From Actomonas aquatica (GTDB lineage Bacteria > Verrucomicrobiota > Verrucomicrobiia > Opitutales > Opitutaceae), in the NCBI RefSeq assembly GCF_019679435.2, contig NZ_CP139781.1, forward strand, positions 2,790,001-2,854,000: a DNA stretch of 64,000 nt, given 5' to 3'. The notes under the pieces were generated by a model, which was not told the DNA's origin, ran no database searches, and saw nothing but the letters and a program-made list of their open reading frames with translations. This document shows, in pieces, positions 45,384 to 54,056 of the stretch. Positions within the stretch are counted from its first letter, which is position 1, and every line of letters begins with the position of its first letter. The position numbers were made by a program, and so were the translations under genes.

Positions 45384-45560
45384 ATGCTATCCTGGTCTCT
45401 TACCTTCCTCGTCATCGCCCTCATCGCCGGCTTGCTCGGCTTCACGGGTGTCGCCGGCGCCGCCGCCGGCATCGCGAAGATCCTCTTCTTCGTCTTCCTC
45501 GTCCTCCTCATCGTTTCCGCCATCGCCGGTGCGGTGCGAGGCAAGCCGCCGGTCTCGTAA
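45384..45560 (+). CDS. DUF1328 (UPF0391/YtjA) small membrane protein
   Basis: A 58-residue protein with two hydrophobic segments, reading [19 protein letters not shown] then [19 protein letters not shown] and a short basic tail. This closely follows the DUF1328 consensus. Its function is unknown, but members are often induced by envelope or osmotic stress. It lies 88 bp before the acidic lipoprotein gene, in the same direction. Confidence 0.92.
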   Translation: MLSWSLTFLVIALIAGLLGFTGVAGAAAGIAKILFFVFLVLLIVSAIAGAVRGKPPVS

Positions 45561-45648
45561 ACCCGATCACCGCTCTCTTCCCGGGGCTGGCTGACCAGCC
45601 CCACTCCCATTTCCCACCTTTTCCGTAAACTCATCCCCCTACATCACC

Positions 45649-46152
45649 ATGAATAAAGCCAAACGCATCACCACTCTGCTCACCCTGAGTTCCGCCGCCC
45701 TGCTCTTCACCGCCTGCTCCGAAAAGCAGGAAGCCAACATGGAAGACGCCGTCGCAGACGCCAAGGCCGCCACCTCAGAAGCGTGGGAAGACACCAAGGA
45801 CGTCTCCGCCGAAGCTTGGTCCGAAACCAAGGAAGCGTGGAATGACCTCGCCGACGCCACCTTCGACGAACGCAACGCCTTCGAGGAAGGCATGCACAAC
45901 ATGGCCGAGTCCATCGACGAGAAGACCGATGCTCTCGCCGCCAAGTCCGAGGACATCTCCGACGAGATGGCCGACGAATGGGACGACGGTATGGATAACC
46001 TCCGCGAGGCCCGTTCCGAACTCGCCGATTCGCTCGACGACTTGGGCGACGCCACCGCCGACACCTGGGACGAAGCCAAGGACCGCGTGGCTTCCGCGTG
46101 GGAGAACGTGTCCGAGGCCTATGAGGACCTCGTCGACGACCTCCAGAGCTAA
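45649..46152 (+). CDS. acidic coiled lipoprotein, LEA/apolipoprotein-like
   Basis: A 167-residue protein with lipobox LFTAC (lipid cysteine at residue 23). The mature chain is a long amphipathic helix rich in alanine, aspartate and glutamate with tryptophans recurring about every 10-15 residues (AWEDTKD, AWSETKEAW, TWDEAKD, AWENVSEAYED). This resembles late-embryogenesis-abundant and apolipoprotein-type surface-coating proteins. I infer a role in outer membrane or desiccation stability; there is no exact family assignment. A terminator follows. Confidence 0.85.
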   Translation: MNKAKRITTLLTLSSAALLFTACSEKQEANMEDAVADAKAATSEAWEDTKDVSAEAWSETKEAWNDLADATFDERNAFEEGMHNMAESIDEKTDALAAKSEDISDEMADEWDDGMDNLREARSELADSLDDLGDATADTWDEAKDRVASAWENVSEAYEDLVDDLQS

Positions 46153-46178
46153 TCGATTTACGCCCGCTCCACCACGAT

Positions 46179-46222
46179 CACAGAGCCCGTCCCCTAGCCG
46201 GTCGGGCTCTGTGCTCCTTTTT
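46179..46222 (+). terminator. rho-independent terminator after lipoprotein gene
   Basis: Stem CACAGAGCCCG (46179-46189) and CGGGCTCTGTG (46203-46213), 13-base loop, followed by CTCC and TTTTT (46218-46222). Confidence 0.8.
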
Positions 46223-46381
46223 CCCGCAGCCGGGCGACTCCATCGAGTCGACCCGGCTCCGTTTTGCCCGCTTTCGCCCCCGCACCGCCCCGATCTTAAA
46301 CACCACCGCACGGTGGGCTAACCGGCAGACCAATCCGTGCATTAGCCCGCAATCGACTCACTCAACCCACTTTTCGCTCAC

Positions 46382-48661
46382 ATGACTTCCTGGCTCCCTT
46401 GGCGCTTCCTGATCAGCCGCATTGCCCGCCGTCGCGGCTTCCTCGACCCGGTCACGGTGCTGGCCCGCCTGCGCCAGTTCTCCCAACCATCGGAGGTCCA
46501 GGAACCCATTGAGCTGATCCGCGCCGGCGTTGCCTTTCACGCCCGCGGCCTCGTCAACACCAAGGTCCTCCAAAACAACCTCGACTGGGTTTGGCCCTAC
46601 TGGGCCAGCCGGCAGTTCGACCCCACCGACCCCGCTTTTCTGCCCCGGGCTTTTTCCTTCACCCACGTCAATCTGACTCACCGCAACTGGACCGCGCTCG
46701 GGCTCCCGGGCATGGACGCCTACCCGATCGTCGATCCCCGCGGCCTCGTCACCCCCTTGCTCGATGGCTGGTCCATTGACTGGTGGTTCCTCCCCCGCGC
46801 CCACGATGAAGACGTCCCCGCGCTCTTCCCCTCACGCTGTCGCGAAGCCGACCAACAGTTGCACCTTGAGCCGGAACTCGAGGTGCGCACCACCACCGCC
46901 GACGCCACCGGCACCCAACTCGTGACCCGCGCCCGCGTGCGCCCGTCCGCGCTCAATTCCCGCGTGCCCGAGCTCGTGCTCGACGCCGCCCTCACCGCCG
47001 CGCACGACGGTTACCTCGCTTGCGCCATTCGCCCGGCCAATCCGGAGGGCGTGAGCTTTATCGACGAACTTAAACTGGTTGAAGACACGCTGCACGTGAA
47101 CGGCACCGAAGCCCTCCAATGGTCGCAACCGCCCCGTTGGGTCACCTCCAACTACGAACGCGGCGACATCGCCGGCATCGCCCATCACGAGGGCATCCCC
47201 GAGCGCACGCCCCCGACCGTCTCCTGCCCTGCCGGCCTCGCCACCGGGGCCGCCCTCTTCCCGGTGCAAGCCGGCACACCGATTTCCATCGAGGCGCGCA
47301 TGCCGCTGCCGGAGACCGAACTCAAACGCCAGCCCACCACGCCCGAGCTGACCTGGAGCGAAGCCCTCGCCGCCGCCCCCCGTATCAAATCTCCCGATAC
47401 GCACTGGAACTTTCTGCACGACGCCGCGCTGCACACCCTGCACCTGCTGTCGCCGCACGACATCTACCCGGGTCCCTACACCTATCGCCGATTCTGGTTC
47501 CGCGATGCCTGCCTCATCCTCAACGCCCTGCTCGCGGCCAACGAAATCGACCGCGCCCGTGCCTTGCTCGAAACCTTCCCCGAGCGCCAAAAGAGCGACG
47601 GCTACTTTCACTCCCAGGAAGGTGAATGGGACGCCAACGGTCAGGTGCTCTGGATTGCCGACCGCGTCGAACAAGCCGGCGGCCACCTGCTCCCGCAAAA
47701 ACTCTGGCGCGACCTCGCCCGCGGCGCCGACTGGTTCCGCCTCAAGCGACTCCATGCCGACGGCAAACCCCACGACGGCCTGCTGCCGCCGGGCTTCAGT
47801 GCCGAGCACCTCGGCCCCAACGATTATTATTACTGGGACGACCTTTGGGCCCTTGCCGGCCTCCGCGCCGCTGCCCAGATGGCGACCCGCCGCGGCGAGA
47901 CTCAAGCTGCCCAGACCTGGACCAACGAAGCTGACAATCTCGCTCACGCGCTCCAACGCAGCTTTGCCAAAATCCCCGCCGATGTTACCCGCCACGGTGT
48001 GCCCGCCTCCCCCTATCGCCGCATGGATTCCGGCGCCATCGGCACCATGGTGGGCGATTACCCGCTGCAGCTCGACGAGCTCGGGCCGGAACACTTTACC
48101 CGCACGGCCGATTGGCTCAGCGAGCATTGCCTTCACCGCGACGGCTTTTTTCAGGACATGATCCACTCCGGCGTGAACGCCTACCTCACGCTCGACCTTG
48201 CCCAGACCCTACTCCGGCACGATGACCCGCGTTACCTGCGCTTGGTGCAGGCCGTGGCCGACGCCGCCTCGCCCACCGGCCAATGGCCGGAAGCGATTCA
48301 CCCGCACACCGGCGGGGGCTGCATGGGCGATGGACAACACGCCTGGGCCGCCGCGGAGTGGATGCTCATGATGCGCGCACTCTTCGTGCGCGAGGAACGC
48401 GACCACCTCGTCATCGGCGCCGGCCTGCCGGCAGCTTGGTTCGACCAACGCGAAACCAACGAACTGCACTACGGTCCGACCGCCACCAAATGGGGACCGG
48501 TCACGGTGAGTCTGCAGCGCAGCGAATCGGGCAGCACCTGGCGCGTGAAGGTGACCGGCGATTGGCACGGTGAAGCGCCGCGCATGGAGGTCACGATCCC
48601 CTGCTTCCAAACCTTCGCGCTCGCCAAGGAACAAAACCCCGTCGCGCTGGAGCGCGCCTGA
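46382..48661 (+). CDS. six-hairpin glycosidase-like protein (GH15/GH63-type fold)
   Basis: A 759-residue protein with a beta-rich N-terminal region (about 1-320) and an (alpha/alpha)6 barrel (about 335-690). Recognisable barrel motifs are RRFWFRDACLILNALL (D375), QEGEWDANGQVLW (E413/E415, D417), YYYWDDLWALAGL and WPEAIHPHTGGG (E637), with acidic residues where this fold has its catalytic pair. It resembles amylo-alpha-1,6-glucosidase- and GH63-like enzymes, but I cannot name its substrate. No signal peptide is seen, so it is probably cytoplasmic and could act on storage glucan or trehalose-like compounds. Confidence 0.82.
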   Translation: MTSWLPWRFLISRIARRRGFLDPVTVLARLRQFSQPSEVQEPIELIRAGVAFHARGLVNTKVLQNNLDWVWPYWASRQFDPTDPAFLPRAFSFTHVNLTHRNWTALGLPGMDAYPIVDPRGLVTPLLDGWSIDWWFLPRAHDEDVPALFPSRCREADQQLHLEPELEVRTTTADATGTQLVTRARVRPSALNSRVPELVLDAALTAAHDGYLACAIRPANPEGVSFIDELKLVEDTLHVNGTEALQWSQPPRWVTSNYERGDIAGIAHHEGIPERTPPTVSCPAGLATGAALFPVQAGTPISIEARMPLPETELKRQPTTPELTWSEALAAAPRIKSPDTHWNFLHDAALHTLHLLSPHDIYPGPYTYRRFWFRDACLILNALLAANEIDRARALLETFPERQKSDGYFHSQEGEWDANGQVLWIADRVEQAGGHLLPQKLWRDLARGADWFRLKRLHADGKPHDGLLPPGFSAEHLGPNDYYYWDDLWALAGLRAAAQMATRRGETQAAQTWTNEADNLAHALQRSFAKIPADVTRHGVPASPYRRMDSGAIGTMVGDYPLQLDELGPEHFTRTADWLSEHCLHRDGFFQDMIHSGVNAYLTLDLAQTLLRHDDPRYLRLVQAVADAASPTGQWPEAIHPHTGGGCMGDGQHAWAAAEWMLMMRALFVREERDHLVIGAGLPAAWFDQRETNELHYGPTATKWGPVTVSLQRSESGSTWRVKVTGDWHGEAPRMEVTIPCFQTFALAKEQNPVALERA

Positions 48662-48730
48662 ACAAGTCTGGGCGCATTGCGCAACGCGCACGAGCTGACG
48701 CACGCCACCGCTCGGCAGCTGAAGCCGCCA

Positions 48731-48766
48731 CTACAACCGAGAGGCGACCTCTCCCGCAAGTTGTAG
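48731..48766. repeat. nested perfect hairpin
   Basis: CTACAAC (48731-48737) pairs with GTTGTAG (48760-48766) around an inner perfect hairpin GAGAGG-CGA-CCTCTC (48739-48753). There is no T-run. It lies 70 bp after the glycosidase stop and may be a terminator-like or REP-like structure. Confidence 0.5.
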
Positions 48767-48819
48767 CCACCGGCGTGTCGCCCGTGCCGCGCCTGCCCCC
48801 CTGCCTCACCGCGCCGTTT

Positions 48820-49053
48820 TCAGCGCATCACCGAGCGGAAGGCGCTGAAACCGACGCGCCACCAGCGCGGCAGGAACGGCCCCACCCAGTGGTCGATCTG
48901 ATGCACCCAATGCAACAGGTTGGAGGAGCGGGTGCGACGCCGCGCCCGCATGCGCTTCACCTTCCAATGCATGCGATCGCAGGTGCATTCTAGCACGAGC
49001 CAACGCTTCTTTTCGGCTAAAGTCATCGGGGCGGATTCAGGGAGCGCTTTCAT
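48820..49053 (-). CDS. small basic hypothetical protein
   Basis: A 77-residue frame rich in tryptophan, arginine and histidine, for example HWVHQIDHWVGPFLPRWW near the C-terminus. Third codon positions are nearly all G or C, as in neighbouring genes, which favours a real gene. I recognise no family. An internal ATG at 49026 would give 68 residues starting MTLAEKKRW. An overlapping frame in another register could be the coding one instead, so confidence is modest. Confidence 0.42.
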   Translation of the reverse strand: MKALPESAPMTLAEKKRWLVLECTCDRMHWKVKRMRARRRTRSSNLLHWVHQIDHWVGPFLPRWWRVGFSAFRSVMR

Positions 49054-49110
49054 CGAGGTAGTCTTTCGTTTGGTAAAGTGAATGGCGTAGCGGGACGACG
49101 TCCGGCAGCG

Positions 49111-49563
49111 CTAGAGATCGGCGCTTTCCATCGAGGCCTGAGTCGCATCGGATGCAGGGGACGGCCCCGCGCTCCGCGAGCCACGAAACTGGCTCATCTC
49201 ATCCTTCAACGCGTCCAGATCCTGCAGGATCTGCCGCCGCGTTTCGGCAAACGGTTCCCAATTCGCCAGAGTATTCCACACACGCCAGCCGAGTCCGATT
49301 GCGAAAAGGATGACCACCCCACCGGCAATGGCCGGCGCGATCACGCGCCATTCGGTGTCCCAAGTCGACGCCACCAGAACCAGGAGCAAGGCCCCCATCG
49401 CGGTTTGCACCATAGCGCCAAACAGCAGCGCCGCAAACACCGCCGTGCGGGCTTCTTGCCGGGCTTCGGTCGCTTCCACCGCCGCCAAATCCCAACGGTT
49501 GCGCAACGCCCGGCCCATCGTGCGTTCGTTTTCTTCCGGGATCGAGGTGTGGTTGGTTTCCAT
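49111..49563 (-). CDS. DUF1469/YqjE-like holin-superfamily membrane protein
   Basis: A 150-residue protein with two hydrophobic helices (about 43-65 and 73-97), flanked by charged helices, the layout of YqjE (phage holin 3-6 superfamily). The N-terminus is acidic and the C-terminus ends in a polar serine/alanine tail. It is encoded 138 bp after the DUF883 gene, the same arrangement as yqjD-yqjE in enterobacteria. The family is stress-linked with no known catalytic role. Confidence 0.8.
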   Translation of the reverse strand: METNHTSIPEENERTMGRALRNRWDLAAVEATEARQEARTAVFAALLFGAMVQTAMGALLLVLVASTWDTEWRVIAPAIAGGVVILFAIGLGWRVWNTLANWEPFAETRRQILQDLDALKDEMSQFRGSRSAGPSPASDATQASMESADL

Positions 49564-49701
49564 GACGTTTGTTGGCTGGGGTTTCCCTCACCCGCCTGAC
49601 GCACGCGAAACCGCACCCGTGCGGGGTGCGGCTCGCGCAACATCAACTACTACTAACTAGTTCGTGAAGCTGGACGAAGTTCACGATCGTGAGCGCCGCG
49701 C

Positions 49702-50043
49702 TCAGGCGGCTTTGCGGGAAGAGCTGGCGAGCACACCGATCAGCGCGCCGATGCCGGCTGCGATACCGACGGCATGATAAGGATGGGTGCGCACGTAGTC
49801 GTCGCACTGCGTGAGCTGTTCCTGCGCGCTTTCCTTGGCCTTGAGCGTGGCCTCACGCGCCTTCTGGGTGACCTTCTCGGCGCGGTCGCGGCCGACGGAA
49901 ATCAATTCGTTGAGACGGTCGGTGAGGTGGCTGGCCTTTTCGTCGGCCTCGCCGCCCTTTTCGGCGAGCAGCACTTCGGCTTCACGCATGAGGGAACGCA
50001 GTTCGTTGGTGGCGGATTCGATATCAGGTTTCTTAGCTTTCAT
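49702..50043 (-). CDS. DUF883 (ElaB/YqjD-type) ribosome/membrane-associated protein
   Basis: A 113-residue protein: a long charged coiled-coil (about 1-85) with a single C-terminal hydrophobic anchor (AVGIAAGIGALIGVLAS) near 92-108, as in ElaB/YqjD/YgaM. These tail-anchored proteins bind ribosomes and the inner membrane in stationary phase and under stress. The motif DDYVRTHPYHAVGIAAG matches the conserved anchor region. It is likely cotranscribed with the DUF3185 gene upstream. Confidence 0.92.
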   Translation of the reverse strand: MKAKKPDIESATNELRSLMREAEVLLAEKGGEADEKASHLTDRLNELISVGRDRAEKVTQKAREATLKAKESAQEQLTQCDDYVRTHPYHAVGIAAGIGALIGVLASSSRKAA

Positions 50044-50136
50044 GGTATTTGTGGTTTGGATACTTGGGTTGAGCTTAACCCCTGTCCCGTAGCGGGGAAC
50101 GCCCGGGGCAAGGGCGGTAAAGCGGTGTCTGAATGG

Positions 50137-50349
50137 TCAGGCGTTGGTGCGACCGCCGGATCGCAGGAGGCCGATGCCTCCGCCCACCGCGGCGATGGCG
50201 CCAAGCGTGGTGAGGGCGATGCTCTTGTTGGAGGGCGCGTCATTGACGACCTCCGAGACCGCGGAGCCGATTGAGTCGGAGGCCTCCAAGCCGAAGTAGA
50301 CCAGGATCAGGCCGACAATGAGAATGAGGAGCGGGAAGAGTTTGTTCAT
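50137..50349 (-). CDS. DUF3185-like small membrane protein
   Basis: A 70-residue protein with two transmembrane helices (about 4-22 and 45-63) separated by a polar loop ASDSIGSAVSEVVNDAPSNKS, which matches the DUF3185 pattern. It is the first gene of the leftward stress set DUF3185-DUF883-DUF1469. A TGCA-N3-YGCA site lies about 155 bp upstream, with a weaker one 33 bp nearer. Confidence 0.85.
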   Translation of the reverse strand: MNKLFPLLILIVGLILVYFGLEASDSIGSAVSEVVNDAPSNKSIALTTLGAIAAVGGGIGLLRSGGRTNA

Positions 50350-50471
50350 GACGAGATTTGGTTAACGCCCTTCCTAGTGCTTCGCCCATGCCAGCCTATA
50401 CCCCCAATCCCGTTTCCCACTCGCTTCCTGTGCTTTATGTAATTTACAACTAATTCCCCAAAAACAGATTC

Positions 50472-50517
50472 GGGTATTTTGCATGACCCTCCAGCCGTGC
50501 GATCGTGCATTACGCAC
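50472..50517 (-). promoter_or_regulatory. TGCA-N3-YGCA site pair upstream of the DUF3185 stress operon
   Basis: GTGCATTACGCAC at 50505-50517 is a full match. GGGTATTTTGCAT at 50472-50484 keeps only its right half but lies at the characteristic 33 bp. Read toward the leftward gene at 50349, the C-type site is distal and the T-type site proximal, as in the rightward pairs. Confidence 0.5.
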
Positions 50518-50537
50518 GCACCATTTCCGCCAGCAGC

Positions 50538-51509
50538 TCAGTCCTCGTCGTCGACAAGGCGCCGACGCGTGAGCGCGAAATCAAAACTGCGTTGCAGGAG
50601 CATGGTCACCGCCAACAGCAGCGCTCCCCAACGCATCTCGGTCTTCATCAGGTGATCGCCCTCCAGTGCGAAAACTGCGAGGGCCAAGCCAAACACTTCC
50701 AACATGCTCCAACGCCGGAGCCCGGCCGCCCACACGTTGAGCTCGTCGTTGTCGTCACCTCCGCGCAACCGCCACCACGACGCAAAACTCAACATCCAGG
50801 CCGCCACCGGAGTGCCGACCAAAAACAGTCCGGCGAGCACCGCCGCCAGCCAGGCCCCTTCGGTCCACAATACCGGCACAAGACCAACGATGCTGTAATC
50901 CCGATCCACCAGTCGCCAGTCCGCCACCCCCAGAAACGGCAGGCTCAGCGTGGCGCCCAAGGCGAAGCCGGAGCACAACAGCCACGACCCGCGCGGCGGA
51001 ATCGGCGGACGATCATTCTCGCCTCGGCTGGGTCGCAACGCGGCCGACAAAACCTCCCCCGCCGCCATGCTCAAAAGTATCGCCGTAATGAAGAGCGGAA
51101 TACCCATGAGCGGCGTCGCCCCCACAAACACTTGGTCGGAAGTCAGCACCAGAATCAGGCACACCAAAAATACATCCAGCATCGACCACTTGGCCAGACG
51201 CTCCGCCCAGTGCAGCCACTCCCGCAGACGCGCATCCGGCTTACCCGCCAGCGTTACCGCCGCCAGCACGGCCAGTTTGGCAAAGGGAAACACGACCGAG
51301 AACGCGACCACCAGAATCGCGAGCACGTAGAGCCCGCTGCTCCAAAACATCTGCACCGAACGGAAAAGCGAATACGGCTCCGTCATCACGCCCCGGCGCA
51401 GGTCCATGAACGGCACGAAGAGCACCGCCAGGTTGCACAGAAACGACACCAGCAACACCACCGCGACGCTCCAACGCAGACCGCGGTCGAGTTCCTCCCC
51501 CTTAGCCAT
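50538..51509 (-). CDS. paraquat-inducible protein A (PqiA) family membrane protein
   Basis: A 323-residue membrane protein with eight or so hydrophobic segments arranged in two halves. Each half includes the family pattern, WSMLDVFLVCLILVL in the first and WSMLEVFGLALAVFAL in the second. PqiA proteins work with PqiB/MCE proteins in lipid transport across the envelope, but no MCE gene is present here. Its ATG overlaps the stop of the mechanosensitive channel gene by 8 bp, so the two are coupled. This suggests a joint envelope-stress function. Confidence 0.9.
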   Translation of the reverse strand: MAKGEELDRGLRWSVAVVLLVSFLCNLAVLFVPFMDLRRGVMTEPYSLFRSVQMFWSSGLYVLAILVVAFSVVFPFAKLAVLAAVTLAGKPDARLREWLHWAERLAKWSMLDVFLVCLILVLTSDQVFVGATPLMGIPLFITAILLSMAAGEVLSAALRPSRGENDRPPIPPRGSWLLCSGFALGATLSLPFLGVADWRLVDRDYSIVGLVPVLWTEGAWLAAVLAGLFLVGTPVAAWMLSFASWWRLRGGDDNDELNVWAAGLRRWSMLEVFGLALAVFALEGDHLMKTEMRWGALLLAVTMLLQRSFDFALTRRRLVDDED

Positions 51510-53943
51510 CGCCGCCCTCCTCATTCTTGCGCGGCGCCTGCATGGCCGACTTCGCCTCCTCCGGTTCCGCCGCCTCGTCATCATCGCGGTCGCCATCGCC
51601 CTCCTTCGACGCCTGCGGGTCCACCGCCTGCCGCGAGCGGCGGGTCAGCTCGATCTGCAACGGCGCATCGGAGTCGAAATGCAGGTCACGCTGCGGGAAG
51701 GCGATCACGATGCCTTCCGCGGCAAACGCCTCGGCGATCGTGTGGCGCACTTCGTTGAGCGCCTTCAGTCGGTCGTCCAAGCGCGTGTGCAGGATCGCCA
51801 GAAAGTTGAGCGAGTTGTCGCCGAACGCATCAAACAGCACGATCGGCTCCGGGTCATCCAGCACCACATCGAGGTCGTCCAATACCTTGTGCAGGAGCTT
51901 CTCCACCTTGCGTGTGTCGGTCCCGTAGGCCACGCCCACCGCCACCTTCTGGCGCACCACATCATCGGACAGCGTCCAATTGGTGACCGACTGTTCAATC
52001 AATCGTGAGTTCGGCACCACGATGTGCGTGTTGTCGAAAGAGCGCACCACCGTGCTGCGCATGCCGATGCGCTCCACCCAATACTGCTCGTCGTCGAACT
52101 CGATCAACGCTCCCTCCGTGATCGGGCGTTCGACCAGCAGGATGATACCGCTGATGAAGTTATTGAGCAGGTTCTGGGAGCCAAAACCCAGCCCCACCGC
52201 CAGCGCACCGCTCACCACCGAAAACTGGGTGAGCGAAAGGTGAAAGAGGCTGAAAATGCTCAGCACGATGAAACACAGGAAACCGTAGTAGAGCAGCGTG
52301 CGCCACGCCGCCGCGCGCCCCCGACTCCACTTAAAACGACTCACCGCCACGTCACTGGCCAACGAACTGATCCGTCGCGCCGTCAGCGCGCCCAGCATGA
52401 CGAGCAGGCCGACCGCCAGCAGGGTGCGCACGCGGAACGGCTGATCATCGACTGTGAACAGCTCCCACATCCAGATTGTGGATACAGTGCGTTTGATCGA
52501 CGGCCAGGCATCCTCCCAGGTCGGCCACACCGTCACGCCCAGACGACCCAATTCCTCCTGCAGACGCTCGCGCACCGCGATGAGGTCCTGCAGCTCGGAG
52601 TGCTCGATCTCGCCTACTTCGACCCAAGCTTTCGCGGCCGCCAAGCTACGTTGACGCGCCTCACTCTCCGCCCCAGCTCCCCGCTCCACCACGCGGCGGG
52701 TGCGGATGAGTTCAAACAAATGCTGACGACGCGCGTTGCGCAGCCTCTCCAGCTCAGCGTCGTTTCGCTCCGCCAGCTGTTCCGCAGTGTCCTCGTCCAT
52801 CTCGCCAAAAAGAACGTCGAGTCGCTGCGCTTCGACCGCCGCCATGGTTTCCAGTCGCGCCAACTGCCGACCGAGCAAAGCCAGGCGACCACTCTCCAAA
52901 CGACGCGTTTGCCGCCACGCCTCCAACTCGCCATTCTCCTCCACCGCGGCATCACCGCTGTCCACCTCCGACTCCAGACGCGCCAAGGTGCTCGACGCTC
53001 GAGCAGCCGTCTCACGCGCATCCGTGTGGGCCTCGCGCAAGCGCTCTTCGCGCGCGGCCCGGTCGCGTTGACGCGCCGCCTGCCCGGCACTGTCTCGCAC
53101 CAGGTGCGATACAACCCACTCGATTCGCGGTTGAACCAATTCGAGCCGCGGACCAATCAAATCCTCCTGCAACTGCAGCGTCGCCAATTCAAAATCGCGC
53201 AAGCGCAAGGTCTGCTCCGCGACCGTGCTTTGCAGACGAGCGAGATGCTGCCCGGCCAGATGCTCGCCCGGATTGTCCTCCGCCTCCTCCTCTTTAAGGC
53301 GGCGTTGTTTTTCCGCTTCATCAAACGCATCCTGCGCCGCCTCCCGGCCATCTTCGGCGTTTTCGAAATCACGTTCCAACCAGCGCCGCGTGCGCTCCAA
53401 CTCGTCGCGTTGGTCATAGAGGGACTCGAGGGCTGCAAAGGTCGGACGCACCGCGATGCCGTCGCCCAATTCCCCCTCGTCTTCCCGCTGTCGCTGGAGC
53501 TCCGCTTGCTCCGCCTGCAGGTCTTCCCGCTCGCCCACTGCGCGCAATTGATCCCCGTAGATCCGCTCCAGCTCCTCCAGCAGGCGAATTTCCTCCGCCA
53601 GCGTCTTCGCCTCCCCACTGCCCGCCTCGATGTCAGCAGACTCGAGCGCATCTCGCCGCTCCTGCAGATTCGCCCGTGCCGCCGCCCGCTTCCGCTCAAT
53701 GGTCTCCGCCTGCAGCGTGGGTTGCTCCTCTTCTCCGTCCGCATTTTTACCGTCGGCTTGGCCTGAGCCATCCGCGGACGATTCATCGGCCGCGGCGCTG
53801 GCCGCGGGCCCCATCACCTCTTCGACCAAGGCGTTGGACTGCGCCCACACGCCAACCACTCCCCACCCCAAGCAGAGGGGAAGCAGGGACCGGAAGATCA
53901 ACCGAAGGCGTGAGCTGGAAGGCGGACAGGCCATCGCCGACAC
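51502..53943 (-). CDS. MscS-family mechanosensitive channel with long coiled-coil N-terminus
   Basis: An 813-residue protein. The signal peptide (about 1-35, ending VWAQ) is followed by a very long charged coiled-coil (about 75-500), then transmembrane segments (about 535-635) and an MscS channel domain with the pore helix SVVSGALAVGLGFGSQNLL and the beta domain RSFDNTHIVVPNSRLIEQSV. The C-terminal tail is acidic. It resembles the large MscK/MscM-type channels with periplasmic domains, which release solutes under osmotic downshock and may sense the cell wall. It is coupled to the PqiA gene. Confidence 0.92.
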   Translation of the reverse strand: MSAMACPPSSSRLRLIFRSLLPLCLGWGVVGVWAQSNALVEEVMGPAASAAADESSADGSGQADGKNADGEEEQPTLQAETIERKRAAARANLQERRDALESADIEAGSGEAKTLAEEIRLLEELERIYGDQLRAVGEREDLQAEQAELQRQREDEGELGDGIAVRPTFAALESLYDQRDELERTRRWLERDFENAEDGREAAQDAFDEAEKQRRLKEEEAEDNPGEHLAGQHLARLQSTVAEQTLRLRDFELATLQLQEDLIGPRLELVQPRIEWVVSHLVRDSAGQAARQRDRAAREERLREAHTDARETAARASSTLARLESEVDSGDAAVEENGELEAWRQTRRLESGRLALLGRQLARLETMAAVEAQRLDVLFGEMDEDTAEQLAERNDAELERLRNARRQHLFELIRTRRVVERGAGAESEARQRSLAAAKAWVEVGEIEHSELQDLIAVRERLQEELGRLGVTVWPTWEDAWPSIKRTVSTIWMWELFTVDDQPFRVRTLLAVGLLVMLGALTARRISSLASDVAVSRFKWSRGRAAAWRTLLYYGFLCFIVLSIFSLFHLSLTQFSVVSGALAVGLGFGSQNLLNNFISGIILLVERPITEGALIEFDDEQYWVERIGMRSTVVRSFDNTHIVVPNSRLIEQSVTNWTLSDDVVRQKVAVGVAYGTDTRKVEKLLHKVLDDLDVVLDDPEPIVLFDAFGDNSLNFLAILHTRLDDRLKALNEVRHTIAEAFAAEGIVIAFPQRDLHFDSDAPLQIELTRRSRQAVDPQASKEGDGDRDDDEAAEPEEAKSAMQAPRKNEEGGDG

Positions 53944-54000
53944 GGACCGTCAATCCGACGAACGGTTCTCGCCGGTCGCCCTCTGGCGAGTTGCAGGCAC

Positions 54001-54030
54001 AAAAAAACCGCCCGGCGAAACGGGCGGTTT
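54001..54030 (-). terminator. rho-independent terminator of the DinB-like gene
   Basis: Read on the - strand: AAACCGCCC (54022-54030 complement) pairs with GGGCGGTTT (54005-54013 complement), followed by a run of T (54001-54007 complement). It lies just after the DinB-like stop codon and before the channel gene. Confidence 0.85.
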
Positions 54031-54056
54031 GGGCAAAGCGATTGGGTTCGTCGACC

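Noticed and set aside
46337-46349. GTGCATTAGCCCG as a further TGCA-N3-YGCA site
   Set aside because: The right half is wrong and no partner lies at 32-33 bp.
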